A stretch of DNA of 64,000 nucleotides from Terriglobia bacterium (lineage in GTDB: Bacteria > Acidobacteriota > Terriglobia > Acidiferrales > UBA7541), in NCBI GenBank assembly GCA_020073605.1, contig JAIQEW010000005.1, positions 186,001-250,000 on the forward strand, given 5' to 3'. Within the stretch, counting starts at the first letter, position 1; each line of letters opens with the position of its first letter. Shown here in pieces: positions 37,088 to 46,428 of the stretch. The position numbers were made by a program, and so were the translations under genes. The notes under the pieces are model-generated. The model saw nothing but the letters and a program-made list of their open reading frames with translations. It was not told the origin of the DNA and ran no database searches.

Positions 37088-37642
37088 TCAGTTCTGTCCT
37101 GAGGCCACAGGTGGGTGTTCAAGCTGCGGCGAAATGGTCGGGAGCTCAATTTGATATCGGGCCATCTGATCGAAGAGCACAAAGCCGGTCAGGCCGGACA
37201 CCTGACTGGCAACCAGTTGCCTGAAGCTCTGGTCTGCAGCGGCGTCCTTCTGCACCGGCCAAGCGAAAGACCGGGCCAGTTCCAGCGTGATGCGAGTCCG
37301 ATTCCTTGCAGGAACAAACGCGGAGGACTCCAAAATCGCCGGCCGGTCTGAGCTCAAGGTCCCATCGGCGGCCAGACGGCTCATGATGACGACGTTCGGC
37401 CCGTTGGTGAGCCGGTAATCCGTATCGGTCTTGTTCTCAAGATCGTAAGAAAGCAGCACGGCCGCATGGCTTGAATCGACTTCTTGCACGCGGACTCCCG
37501 CGAAGGTGGCCTGGATCGCGCTGGTGTTCCAGGGCGCGGCCCTGGTAGCCCACTTGGGGAGTTTCCCGAGAAACGAGAGCAGCAGGAGCAGGAGAAGAGA
37601 CGCGACGACGACCAGGAGACCGGCCTTTTTCCATCCCGCCAT
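37088..37642 (-). CDS. membrane-anchored hypothetical protein (184 aa)
   Basis: A 184-residue protein with a single N-terminal membrane helix (AGLLVVVASLLLLLLLSFLG) and a periplasmic beta-rich domain with DSSHAAVLLSYDLENKTD. This resembles periplasmic domains that describe polypeptide interactions, but no family can be named. It lies upstream of the PilZ-TonB gene on the same strand, about 150 bases away, and could be functionally linked. ATG 37660 is an alternative start six codons upstream. Confidence 0.65.
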   Translation of the reverse strand: MAGWKKAGLLVVVASLLLLLLLSFLGKLPKWATRAAPWNTSAIQATFAGVRVQEVDSSHAAVLLSYDLENKTDTDYRLTNGPNVVIMSRLAADGTLSSDRPAILESSAFVPARNRTRITLELARSFAWPVQKDAAADQSFRQLVASQVSGLTGFVLFDQMARYQIELPTISPQLEHPPVASGQN

Positions 37643-37673
37643 GTCGCCCGAATCTATCACATCGGCCCGAAGC

Positions 37674-37688
37674 GTGACATTCTTACGT
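37674..37688 (+). repeat. 15-base word shared with the scar at 5515-5529
   Basis: GTGACATTCTTACGT is an exact reverse complement of 5515-5529. Partial similarity continues for about 13 more bases (8 of 13 identical). Together with the inverted 9-mers at 5.5 kb this suggests termini of the same insertion-sequence family. It lies just upstream of a hypothetical gene and 138 bases before proS. Confidence 0.35.
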
Positions 37689-37826
37689 CGGTACGAGAGT
37701 GGCAGTGCGTGGGCGTCGATTGACTTCGGTGGGAGAGTCCCCTAACCTAACTCGCTTACCGCGCTGCTGCTTGCGCGAATCTGCTGGCGTGCCGCCTTAC
37801 CGCACGGAAAAGAGCCAGGAAAAAGC

Positions 37827-39266
37827 ATGTCGGACCTGAAGCTGACGACGCGCGCGGAAGATTTTTCGGAGTGGTACAACCAGCTCGTCCTGCGGGCGGA
37901 ACTGGCGGACTACGCGCCGGTCCGCGGCTGCATGATCGTGAGGCCGTACGGTTGGGCGCTTTGGGAAAACATCACGGCGGCGCTCGACCAGCGCTTCAAG
38001 GCCACCGGCCACGTCAACGCGGCGTTTCCGCTGCTGATTCCGCGCAGCTTCATCGAGAAGGAAAAATCGCACGTCGCGGGATTCTCGCCGGAGCTGGCGG
38101 TGGTGACGCACGGCGGTGGCGAAAAGCTGGAAGAGCCGCTCGTGATCCGCCCCACTTCGGAGACGATTATCGGCCACGCCTACGCGAAATGGATCCAGTC
38201 CTATCGCGACCTGCCGGTGCTGATCAATCAGTGGAACAGCGTGGTGCGCTGGGAGCTGCGCACGAAACTGTTTCTGCGCACGCTCGAATTCTTCTGGCAG
38301 GAAGGCCACACCGCGCACGCGACCGCCGAGGAAGCCGAAGCGGAAACGCGCCAGATGCTCGACGTGTACACGGACTTTGCCGTGCGCGAAGCGGCGATTC
38401 CCGTGATTCCGGGGCGCAAGTCGGCCGCGGAGCGCTTTGCGGGCGCCGATCAGACGTATTCGATTGAAGCGATGATGGGCGACGGCAAAGCTCTGCAGTC
38501 TGGCACGTCGCACAACCTCGGGCAGAATTTCGCCAAGGCGTTTGAGATCCGCTATCTCGATAAGGGCGGCGTGTTGCAGCACTGCTGGACCACCTCGTGG
38601 GGGCTTTCGACGCGCTTTGTGGGCGCCATCATCATGGTTCATGGCGACGATCAGGGGTTGATCCTGCCGCCGCGGCTGGCGCCGTTTCAGCTGGTGATCG
38701 TGCCGATCTTCAAGACCGACGAAGAGAAAGCCAGCGTGCTCGAAAATGCGCACCGGCTCCGGCGCGAACTCGTCGATGCAGGCATCCGAGTGAAGATGGA
38801 CGAGCGCGAAGGGATGAGCCCCGGCTTCAAATTCAACGACTGGGAGATGCGCGGTGTCCCGCTGCGGATGGAGCTCGGCCCGAAAGACGTGGCGAAGAGT
38901 TCGGTGGTGCTCGCGCGGCGCGACCGTCCGGGGAAAGAAGGGAAGGCGTTCGTCCCGCAGCAGGGGATTGCCGCCTCCGTGAAGCAAACGCTCGATGAAG
39001 TTCAGAAGGCGCTCCACGATCGCGCGCTCGCCTTTCGCAAGGCGAACACGGCCGAGCCCGCCGACTACGGCGAGTTCAAGCAGGCCGTCGAGAAGGGCTT
39101 CGCGTTTTCCTGGTGGTGCGGCCAAGGCGGGTGCGAAGAGAAGATCAAGGACGAGACGAAGGCCACCATGCGCTGCATCCCGCTCGAACAGCCCGGCGGC
39201 TCCGGGAAGTGCATTTACTGTGGCGCGGCTGCGGCTGAGAAGGCGATTTTCGCCAAGGCGTACTAG
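37827..39266 (+). CDS. proS: prolyl-tRNA synthetase, archaeal/eukaryotic type
   Basis: A 479-residue class II synthetase of the short form that lacks the bacterial editing insertion. Motif 2 elements PTSETIIGHAYAKW and RTLEFFWQEGHTAH, and motif 3 GMSPGFKFNDWEMRG-type anticodon-region sequence are present. The C-terminal domain has zinc-type cysteines (WWCGQGGCEEK, MRCIP, CIYCG) and ends in Tyr, diagnostic of the archaeal-type enzyme. It charges tRNA-Pro with proline. Start ATG 37827 follows GGAAAAAGC-like purines. Many acidobacteria and Thermus/Deinococcus have this type, so recent transfer is not required. Confidence 0.96.
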   Translation: MSDLKLTTRAEDFSEWYNQLVLRAELADYAPVRGCMIVRPYGWALWENITAALDQRFKATGHVNAAFPLLIPRSFIEKEKSHVAGFSPELAVVTHGGGEKLEEPLVIRPTSETIIGHAYAKWIQSYRDLPVLINQWNSVVRWELRTKLFLRTLEFFWQEGHTAHATAEEAEAETRQMLDVYTDFAVREAAIPVIPGRKSAAERFAGADQTYSIEAMMGDGKALQSGTSHNLGQNFAKAFEIRYLDKGGVLQHCWTTSWGLSTRFVGAIIMVHGDDQGLILPPRLAPFQLVIVPIFKTDEEKASVLENAHRLRRELVDAGIRVKMDEREGMSPGFKFNDWEMRGVPLRMELGPKDVAKSSVVLARRDRPGKEGKAFVPQQGIAASVKQTLDEVQKALHDRALAFRKANTAEPADYGEFKQAVEKGFAFSWWCGQGGCEEKIKDETKATMRCIPLEQPGGSGKCIYCGAAAAEKAIFAKAY

Positions 39267-39409
39267 CTTTCAGAGGACGCAGAGAGATTCGAAAGCAAAG
39301 GCAGAAGCGTGGCACGGGTCGTTCCGGGGCACTCCATACTCCGGGTCCGCCACCAAGTCGCAGGCAGCTCGAGCGTGAGCTCGCTGCGGCGGGAGACCCC
39401 GAGCGCGCA

Positions 39410-40060
39410 GTGTTTGTCGCCAAGTATTTCAAGACGGGCAAGGGCGAGTATGGCGAGGGCGACCGGTTTCTCGGCATGCCCGTCCCGGTGCTGCGAAAGA
39501 TTGCGCACAGCTACGTAGCCCTCTCCTTCGACGATCTGGCTCGCTTGCTGGCCTCACCCATTCACGAGCATCGTCTCGCCGCGCTGGACATCCTTGTCGC
39601 TCAATACGAGCGTGCGGACGAGAGCCGCCGCGAGAAGATCGTCGCGTTCTACTTGCGGCATACGCGCGCCATGAACAACTGGGACCTGGTTGACACGGCG
39701 GCGCCGTACATTCTAGGAGAGCACCTCAAGACGCGTTCGCGGCGGATGCTCGACCATCTGGCGGCCTCACGCAATCTCTGGGAACGGCGCATCGCGATCA
39801 TCTCGACTCTTGTCCTTATCCGCGGCGGCGAGACCGGCGACACGTACCGAATCGCGAAACAATTGCTCCCGGACGAGCACGATCTAATCCATAAAGCCGT
39901 GGGCTGGGCGTTGCGCGAGACGGACAAGGTGTCCCGCACAGCGCTCGTAGAGTTCTTACGAAAGAACTATTCCGCTCTTCCTCGAACCACCCTGCGTTAC
40001 GCAATCGAACGCTTCCCGGCTGCACAGCGCAAGCGAATCCTAGCCGGTAAGTTCAACTGA
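39410..40060 (+). CDS. DNA alkylation repair protein (AlkD-like HEAT repeat)
   Basis: A 216-residue all-helical protein of the AlkD family, DNA glycosylases that remove bulky or positively charged alkylated bases. KYFKTGKGEYGEGDRFLGMPVP is family-typical at the N-terminus (residues 5-26), and MNNWDLVDTAAPYILG with WERRIAIISTLVLI follow (W and D contact DNA). The GTG at 39410 is the first usable start, but the same frame upstream, to about 39370, still reads like the missing first helix (QLERELAAAGDPERA) without an ATG/GTG/TTG. The true start may be non-canonical or the 5' end may be damaged. Confidence 0.82.
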   Translation: MFVAKYFKTGKGEYGEGDRFLGMPVPVLRKIAHSYVALSFDDLARLLASPIHEHRLAALDILVAQYERADESRREKIVAFYLRHTRAMNNWDLVDTAAPYILGEHLKTRSRRMLDHLAASRNLWERRIAIISTLVLIRGGETGDTYRIAKQLLPDEHDLIHKAVGWALRETDKVSRTALVEFLRKNYSALPRTTLRYAIERFPAAQRKRILAGKFN

Positions 40061-40215
40061 GCCCGCCCGGAAAACTCCGGCGGCCGCGCCGCGGCAACTC
40101 CGCGTTTACTCATCGCGAACAAACGTTCTTCTCGGACTGCCCGCCGGCTAGGCGTCGTGCTAGCTTCGAGCCAGAGTCTGGACCGAGAATCCGTTCGGGA
40201 GGGCAAGTCGTTTCC

Positions 40216-40596
40216 ATGTCACAAGCAAGCCATGTCGGACAGCGCGGGGGCTCGAAGCTGAACTTCCTGCTGACGGTTATCGTTCTGGGAGGGCTGGGCT
40301 TCACCGCGGTCAAGATCGTTCCGGTTTACTTCGCGAGCTATCAGTTGCAGGATTCGATTGAGACCGAGTCCCGCTTCGCGCTAACCGGCTATCCCAAGAA
40401 GAGCGTGGAAGATATTCGCGACGACATCTTTAAGAAGGCCCAGGACCTGGGCATTCCCGCGAAGAGAGAGGATATTCGCGTAAACGTTACCAATGGGGCC
40501 GTGGAAATAGGACTCGACTATTCCGTGCCCATCGACTTGAAGGTCTATCAATTCACGCTGCAATTTCATCCCCACGCGGACAACCACAGCATTTAG
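40216..40596 (+). CDS. DUF4845-like membrane-anchored protein (126 aa)
   Basis: A 126-residue protein with a single N-terminal membrane helix (KLNFLLTVIVLGGLGFTAVKI, about residues 14-34) and a small extracytoplasmic alpha/beta domain (ESRFALTGYPKKSVEDIRDD; VNVTNGAVEIGLDYSVPI). Shape and size match short acidobacterial/proteobacterial DUF4845-type proteins, whose role is unknown. It lies between the AlkD-like gene and the penicillin-binding protein, 128 bases before the latter, on the same strand. Confidence 0.7.
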   Translation: MSQASHVGQRGGSKLNFLLTVIVLGGLGFTAVKIVPVYFASYQLQDSIETESRFALTGYPKKSVEDIRDDIFKKAQDLGIPAKREDIRVNVTNGAVEIGLDYSVPIDLKVYQFTLQFHPHADNHSI

Positions 40597-40724
40597 GATA
40601 GTATTGTAACGGTACGGGGTCGTTCGTCCGGAACCGGCGAGGTCCGGCCCCCCTCTGTGCCGCGTGCGCCCAGCCGCGGCTTCCGGCGCATCATAGAATT
40701 CAGCAGGATCGAGCGGAGAACGGA

Positions 40725-43301
40725 TTGCGGATTCGAGTCGCCCGCGGCTTTTGGACATCCCGGTTTGGAATCGCGCTGCTGGTGTCGATGCTGGCCCTTC
40801 TGCTCGGCGCCACGATTACTTTCGCTTATTTCTACGTTCAGTTTGGGCGGATGATCGACGAGCGCCTCACCGGACAGGTTTTTCAGAACACTTCGCGCCT
40901 CTACTCCGCTCCCGGCCACATCTTCACCGGAGAATCGGTGCGCGCGAGCGACCTCGGGAGTTACTTGCTGCGCGCCGGGTACCAGGAAAGCGCCGTGGCC
41001 GGCTCGCCGGGCCAATTCCGCGCGACAAACTCCTCGGTCGAAATCCGTCCATCCGCTGATTCTTACTTTCAGGGCCACAATGCGCTGCGCGTGAGCTTCT
41101 CGGGAACCGAGATTTCGCAGATCGCGCAACTCTCCGACGGCACACAGATGGATTCCGCAGCGATTGAGCCGGAGCTGATCACCAATCTGTTCGATAGCTC
41201 GCGCGAGAAGCGCCGCGTCGTCCGCTTTGAAGATCTGCCGCCGGTGCTCGTGCATGCAGTGCTCGCGGCCGAGGACAAGCGCTTCTTCGAGCACGGCGCG
41301 CTCGACATGGTCCGCGTGTTCGGTGCCGCATTCTACGATGTCAGCCGCGGCCAGAAGGCCCAGGGCGCGAGCACGATCGACATGCAGGTGGCGCGCACCT
41401 TCTTTTTCTCCACCAAGCGCGAGTGGCGGAGGAAGTTGAAGGAAGTCCTGATGGCCGCCGAAATCAACGAGCGGTTTTCGAAGCAGCAGATTTTCGAGCT
41501 CTATGCCAACGACATTTACCTCGGCAATCGCGGCAGCTTCGCGATTCGCGGGTTCGGCGAAGCCGCTCAGGCGTACTTCGGCAAGGACGTGCGTGAGTTG
41601 ACTCCCGGCGAGGCGGCATTTCTCGCAGGCATTATTCGCGCTCCCAACCGCTACTCGGCCGCCGAGCGCCACATGGACCGCGCAGAAGAAGCGCGCGACC
41701 GCGTGCTTGGGCAGATGGTCGAAAATGGCTACCTCAAGCCGGAGCAGGAAGCGGCCGCCAAGCATTCGAAGCTCAAGTTCGTCAATGGCGGCCTCGGCAG
41801 CAGTTCGGCGCCGTATTTCGTGGACATGGTGAAGGATCACCTGCTCGAGAAATATTCGGAGAGCGACCTCGAGAATCAAAGTTACCGCGTCTATACGACG
41901 CTCGATCCCGATCTGCAACGCGCGGCCACGGACGCAGTCCAGATCGGCGTCCAGGAGATCGATAAGCTGCTCGCGCACCGCTATGCCACTTGGAAGAAGA
42001 AAGGCGAGCCGGTTCCGGAGGCGCAGGTGGCGGTCGTGGTGCTTGATCCGCATACGGGCGAGATTCGCGCGCTCGTCGGCGGGCGCAATTACGGCGAAAG
42101 CCAGCTCAATCACGCGCTGGCGCGGCGGCAGCCCGGGTCTGCGTTCAAGCCGTTTGTTTACGCGGCCGCGTTCAACAATGCCGTGCAGGGCTTTCAGCCC
42201 GTCGTCACGCCGGTGACGATCGTGGACGACAGCCCCACCACGTTCGAATTCGAAGGCAAGGAATACACGCCGGACAACTTCGGCCAGGAGTATTACGGGC
42301 CGGTCACCGTCCGCGACGCCTTGATGCATTCGCTCAACGTCGCAACGGTCAAGGTCGCGGAGCTGATCGGCTATCAGCGCGTGGTCGATCTGGCGCGGCA
42401 GATGGGGCTCGGTTCCAACATCCAGCCCACGCCTGCCGTGGCGCTGGGCGCGTACGAGATGACGCCGATCGACGTCGCCGCGGGGTACACGGCGTTCGCC
42501 GCAGGAGGTGTCCGCGCCGAGCCGCTCTTCATCCGCAGCGTGGTCTCCGCTGAAGGAAACGTCGAGGAATCATCCGGGCCTTCGACGCACGCCGTGCTCG
42601 ATCCGCGCGTCGCGTATCTGGTAACCAGCCTCATGGAGGGCGTGATCGACCACGGCACGGGCTATCCCGTGCGGGCGATGGGATTCAACGCGCCGGCCGC
42701 TGGCAAGACGGGTACTTCGCGTGACGGCTGGTTCGCGGGATACACGTCGAACCTGCTTTGCGTGGTCTGGGTGGGCTTCGACGACAATCGCGACCTGGGA
42801 CTCGCCGGCGGCCAGGCGGCCGCGCCGATCTGGGGCGAGTTCATGAAGCGCGCCGTGGCCCTGCCGATGTATCGCAACACCCAGACGTTCGAAGCGCCGC
42901 CCGGAATCATGGAAGAGTCGATCGATCCGCAGACCGGACAGCTCGCCACGCCGTCGTGTCCCCAGACGGCCAGCGAATACTTCGTCTCCGGGAGCGAGCC
43001 CATACAGTATTGCCAGCTCCACGGCGGGGCGATGGCGCAGTCCGGCCAGGGCTCGTGGCTGACGCACCTTTTCGGCAAAGGGGAGAACCCTCCGGAGGGG
43101 GCGCCTCCCGGCGCCGCCAGCGGCCCGCTCGGCGCTTCCAATGAAGCGCGCGGCAAAGCCGTTCCGGGCGCGAAACCGGGAGAGGAATCCAGCACGCAGC
43201 CGTCCGAGGAGCAGGAGAAGAAAAAAGGTCTCCTGGACCGGATATTTGGTATCTTCGGAGGAAGCAAGCAACCCGCGGACAAATCGAAGCCCCAACAATA
43301 G
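40725..43301 (+). CDS. bifunctional penicillin-binding protein (class A, PBP1B-like)
   Basis: An 858-residue class A PBP starting at TTG 40725 behind GGAG. An N-terminal membrane helix (LVSMLALLLGATITFAYFYV) precedes a UB2H-like segment (TSRLYSAPGHIFTGE). The GT51 glycosyltransferase follows, with AAEDKRFFEH (catalytic Glu) and GASTIDMQVAR, then the transpeptidase with RQPGSAFKPFVY (SxxK), SLN (HSLNVATV) and KTGTSRDGWFAG. A low-complexity C-tail (Gly/Pro/Lys-rich, about 770-858) is present. It polymerises and cross-links peptidoglycan at the inner membrane. In GASTIDMQ the usual Thr-Gln is Asp-Met, a minor variation. Confidence 0.93.
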   Translation: MRIRVARGFWTSRFGIALLVSMLALLLGATITFAYFYVQFGRMIDERLTGQVFQNTSRLYSAPGHIFTGESVRASDLGSYLLRAGYQESAVAGSPGQFRATNSSVEIRPSADSYFQGHNALRVSFSGTEISQIAQLSDGTQMDSAAIEPELITNLFDSSREKRRVVRFEDLPPVLVHAVLAAEDKRFFEHGALDMVRVFGAAFYDVSRGQKAQGASTIDMQVARTFFFSTKREWRRKLKEVLMAAEINERFSKQQIFELYANDIYLGNRGSFAIRGFGEAAQAYFGKDVRELTPGEAAFLAGIIRAPNRYSAAERHMDRAEEARDRVLGQMVENGYLKPEQEAAAKHSKLKFVNGGLGSSSAPYFVDMVKDHLLEKYSESDLENQSYRVYTTLDPDLQRAATDAVQIGVQEIDKLLAHRYATWKKKGEPVPEAQVAVVVLDPHTGEIRALVGGRNYGESQLNHALARRQPGSAFKPFVYAAAFNNAVQGFQPVVTPVTIVDDSPTTFEFEGKEYTPDNFGQEYYGPVTVRDALMHSLNVATVKVAELIGYQRVVDLARQMGLGSNIQPTPAVALGAYEMTPIDVAAGYTAFAAGGVRAEPLFIRSVVSAEGNVEESSGPSTHAVLDPRVAYLVTSLMEGVIDHGTGYPVRAMGFNAPAAGKTGTSRDGWFAGYTSNLLCVVWVGFDDNRDLGLAGGQAAAPIWGEFMKRAVALPMYRNTQTFEAPPGIMEESIDPQTGQLATPSCPQTASEYFVSGSEPIQYCQLHGGAMAQSGQGSWLTHLFGKGENPPEGAPPGAASGPLGASNEARGKAVPGAKPGEESSTQPSEEQEKKKGLLDRIFGIFGGSKQPADKSKPQQ

Positions 43302-43339
43302 ACAAAATCGCACGAGCGCGGGTGCCAAGGAGACCGGCC

Positions 43340-44173
43340 ATGAAGCGCTTGGTCCTCTTCATCATCGTCGTTTTGATGCTCGCGGCTGGCACAAGCCACG
43401 CGCAGCAGGTTCCTAACGCACCGATCGGCACTACCACCCAGGAGAATTCCGCGGCACAGGCCCCCAATACTCCTCCGATGACGCCGCGGGAGATCGCACT
43501 GATGCGCGCGGACATCCTGATGGCGCGCAAGGACTACGGCGGGGCCGCCAAAGCCTACCAGGACCTTTTAAAAGACGATCCGAAGAATGGCGCGCTGCTC
43601 AACAAGACCGGCATGGCATACCAGTTGAATGGCGACTCCGATGAAGCCGAGCGCTTCTACAAGAAAGCGATCCGTGCGGACAAGACATCCTGGAACGCGA
43701 TCAACAATCTCGGCTCGGTCGAATACGGCCGGGAGCGCTACGGCAAAGCGATCAAGTACTACAAGAAAGCCATCGCCGGAGGGGACAATCTGGCCACCGT
43801 GTACAGCAATCTCGGCTACGCCTATTGCGGGATCAAGGCTTACCGGCTGGCGCTCGAGCATTTCAGCAAGGCCCTGGCGCTCGATCCGGAAGTTTTCGAG
43901 CGGAGAGGCAGCGTCGGATCGATCGTGCAGCAGCGTACCGCCACCGATCCTGCGACGTTGCACTTTCTCGTCGCAAAATCCTTCGCGAAAACGGGCGATG
44001 CCGAACGCGCGGCTCGCTTCTTGAAGATGGCTCGAGACGAGGGCTACAAGAATCTTCTTTCGGCGCAGACCGACCCCGATTTCGCGAAGGTAATCAAGGA
44101 CCCGCGCGTGCAAGAGGTGCTGCGCGTCCGCCCGCCCTACGCCGAGCCGCCCGCGAAGCCCGTCCAGAACTGA
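43340..44173 (+). CDS. exported TPR-repeat protein
   Basis: A 277-residue protein. ATG 43340 is preceded by AAGGAG, preferred over GTG 43322. A signal peptide (KRLVLFIIVVLMLAAGTSHA, cut about residue 21) is followed by at least three tetratricopeptide repeats (about 60-165), for example AYQLNGDSDEAERFYKKAIR and NLGSVEYGRERYGKAIKYY. A C-terminal helical region follows. TPRs mediate protein-protein contacts; partner unknown. It lies 38 bases after the PBP, so a periplasmic scaffold for envelope assembly is plausible but only inferred. Confidence 0.8.
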   Translation: MKRLVLFIIVVLMLAAGTSHAQQVPNAPIGTTTQENSAAQAPNTPPMTPREIALMRADILMARKDYGGAAKAYQDLLKDDPKNGALLNKTGMAYQLNGDSDEAERFYKKAIRADKTSWNAINNLGSVEYGRERYGKAIKYYKKAIAGGDNLATVYSNLGYAYCGIKAYRLALEHFSKALALDPEVFERRGSVGSIVQQRTATDPATLHFLVAKSFAKTGDAERAARFLKMARDEGYKNLLSAQTDPDFAKVIKDPRVQEVLRVRPPYAEPPAKPVQN

Positions 44174-44218
44174 GCCGTGCGATTCTCTTCGATACTCCTG
44201 CTATAATACGCGGCCGAG

Positions 44219-45586
44219 ATGACTGTCCCGTCATTGCGGCGTTGGCTGCCGGTTGTATGCGCTGTCGCCGGGATGTCGCTGGCCCTCGCCACTCGCGCAG
44301 CGGCGCCTCCTGTTGCAGCGTCCGATTCTTCCGCTCCCGCCAAAGTCTTCGAGCTCCGGATTGACGGCGAGATCGAGCCGATCCTCGCCGAATACATCGT
44401 CCACGGCATCGAAGAGGCGGGCCGCGAACACGCGAGCCTCATCCTGATCACGATCAATACGCCCGGCGGTCTCGACACGTCGATGCGCTCGATCATTCAG
44501 GCGATCTTGCAATCGCCGGTTCCCGTGGTGAACTTCGTGAACCCCACGGGGTCACGCGCCGCTTCCGCCGGATTCTTCATCCTGCTTTCCGCCGACGTCG
44601 CCGCGATGAGTCCGGGGACGGACACCGGCGCGGCTTCGCCGATCATGGCCATCGGCGGGCAGCCCATCCAGATTGACGACACGCTCCACAAGAAGATCGT
44701 CAACGAAGCCACCGCGTACCTGCGCAGCTACGTCGCCAAGCGCGGGCGCAACGTGGATCTCGCCGCCACGGCGGTGACCGATGCCAAAGCTTTCAGCGAG
44801 AAGGAATCGCTCGACGGCAAGCTGATCGATCTCGAAGCCAATTCGACAGAGGATTTGTTCGCGAAGCTCAACGGACGCACGATCACGCGCTTCGACGGCT
44901 CCACAGTGCAACTGGCGCTCTCGCATCGGATGGTGGTGGCGCGCGAGATGACCCCGCGGGAGAAGTTTCTCTCCTGGGTCGTGCAGCCGGATGTCTTCTT
45001 CATACTCCTGATCGTGGGCGTACTCGGGATCTACACCGAGGTCACGCATACGGGCATGTTTGCGCCCGGCGTGATCGGCGGCATTGCGCTGGTGCTCGCG
45101 CTCTTCGCCATGCATCTGTTGCCCGTGAATCTCGCCGGAATCGTCCTGATCGCGCTCGCTTTGACTCTCTTCATTCTCGAAGCCAAATATCCGACGCACG
45201 GCATACTCGGCGTCGGAGGCGTGGTCGCCATGGTTCTCGGTGCGCTGATGCTCGTGCAATCGCCGTGGACGGGCATGGGGGTGAGCCTCGGCGCGGCGCT
45301 CGGCGTGGCCATTCCGTTCGCCGTGATCGTGATTATTCTCGCGCGCCTTGTCCTGCGGTCGCGCACCTGGAAGCCATCGACCGGCAGGGAAGAGCTCGTC
45401 GGCGAGGAAGGCGAAGTAACCGAGGCCGTGGCTCCCGGCACTACGGTGGGAATGGTTCGCGTTCACGGGGAGCTGTGGCGCGCCGCTGCTTTCGGCGAAG
45501 AGATTCCCAGGGGCGCGCGCGTGCGCGTCAAGAAAGTGGACGGCCTGACTTTGCAGGTGGAACCCACAAAGGCGCCGCAGTCGTAA
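44219..45586 (+). CDS. NfeD-family membrane serine protease (long form)
   Basis: A 455-residue protein. A signal peptide is followed by a ClpP-like protease domain (about 40-230): NTPGGLDTSMRSI, the nucleophile Ser in GSRAASAGFFI and the general-base Lys in the LHKKIVNEATAYLRSY region. Four membrane helices (about 260-385) precede a C-terminal OB-fold NfeD domain (GEEGEVTEAVAPGTTVG and RGARVRVKKVDG). The PH1510-type long NfeD cuts stomatin-like proteins. The slipin gene starts 68 bases downstream, the classic partner arrangement. Confidence 0.92.
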   Translation: MTVPSLRRWLPVVCAVAGMSLALATRAAAPPVAASDSSAPAKVFELRIDGEIEPILAEYIVHGIEEAGREHASLILITINTPGGLDTSMRSIIQAILQSPVPVVNFVNPTGSRAASAGFFILLSADVAAMSPGTDTGAASPIMAIGGQPIQIDDTLHKKIVNEATAYLRSYVAKRGRNVDLAATAVTDAKAFSEKESLDGKLIDLEANSTEDLFAKLNGRTITRFDGSTVQLALSHRMVVAREMTPREKFLSWVVQPDVFFILLIVGVLGIYTEVTHTGMFAPGVIGGIALVLALFAMHLLPVNLAGIVLIALALTLFILEAKYPTHGILGVGGVVAMVLGALMLVQSPWTGMGVSLGAALGVAIPFAVIVIILARLVLRSRTWKPSTGREELVGEEGEVTEAVAPGTTVGMVRVHGELWRAAAFGEEIPRGARVRVKKVDGLTLQVEPTKAPQS

Positions 45587-45654
45587 TTTCGATCTCCGAG
45601 GTGGGCGCGCCTCTCGGCGCAAACGATATCTGGCAAGCATCGAAGGAGGCAGGA

Positions 45655-46422
45655 ATGGATTTTGTGACGATTCTGATGGCGGCTGCTGTCGTTATCTTTC
45701 TTTTCTGGCTTTTCAATTCCATCTACGTGATCAAGGAATGGGAGCGCGGCGTGGTGCTGCGTCTCGGGCGGATGCTTCCGGAGCCCAAGGGCGCGGGCCT
45801 TCAGCTCGTGCTCTATCCCATCGACAAACTGACGCGAATTTCTCTGCGCATCGAGACGCTGGATGTCCCGCCGCAGGACGTCATCACGAAAGATAACGTC
45901 TCCGTGAAGGTAAACGCGGTCTGCTATTTCCGCGTCGTGGACGCCAACCGCGCGCTTTCACAGGTGCAAAACTATCTCTACGCTACCTCGCAGCTCGCGC
46001 AGACAACGCTTCGCAGCCTTATCGGCCAGTTCGAACTGGACTCCCTCCTGTCGGAGCGCGAAAAGGTAAACTCCAAGCTGCAAACAATCCTTGACCAGGA
46101 TACGGAGCCTTGGGGTATCAAGGTAACGAAGGTTGAGGTCAAGCAGGTTGATATCCCGGAGAATATGCAGCGCGCCATCGCGAAGCAGGCCGAGGCCGAG
46201 CGCGAACGCCGGGCTAAGGTCATTCACGCGGAGGGCGAATTTGAGGCCTCGCAGAAGCTGGCGGATGCCGCGGAAGTGCTGGAAAAGCAGCCCGCTGCGA
46301 TCCAGCTCCGCTACTTGCAGACGCTGACCGAAATCGGTGTTGAGAAGAATACGACCGTCGTATTCCCAGTGCCGATCGACCTTATCTCGCAGTGGATAAA
46401 GCCGAACGAGGGGAAGAAGTAG
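45655..46422 (+). CDS. slipin/stomatin-like SPFH protein
   Basis: A 255-residue protein starting at ATG 45655 behind AAGGAGGC; the longer open frame upstream is within the NfeD gene. One N-terminal membrane helix (AAAVVIFLFWLFNSIYVI) is followed by the SPFH/band-7 domain: EWERGVVLRLGR, DVPPQDVITKDNVSVKV, IGQFELDSLLSEREKVN. A coiled coil (AIAKQAEAERERRAK) and oligomerisation region end in PIDLISQWIKP. Slipins form membrane-ordering rings and are cut by their NfeD partner. The gene order NfeD-slipin supports this. Confidence 0.93.
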   Translation: MDFVTILMAAAVVIFLFWLFNSIYVIKEWERGVVLRLGRMLPEPKGAGLQLVLYPIDKLTRISLRIETLDVPPQDVITKDNVSVKVNAVCYFRVVDANRALSQVQNYLYATSQLAQTTLRSLIGQFELDSLLSEREKVNSKLQTILDQDTEPWGIKVTKVEVKQVDIPENMQRAIAKQAEAERERRAKVIHAEGEFEASQKLADAAEVLEKQPAAIQLRYLQTLTEIGVEKNTTVVFPVPIDLISQWIKPNEGKK

Positions 46423-46428
46423 GAACTC

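Noticed and set aside
37797..39125. Long minus-strand frame opposite proS
   Set aside because: Arg/His-rich antisense shadow of a clear prolyl-tRNA synthetase; high-GC third positions create such frames.
40593..42329. 578-codon minus-strand frame
   Set aside because: Antisense to the penicillin-binding protein, without recognisable motifs.
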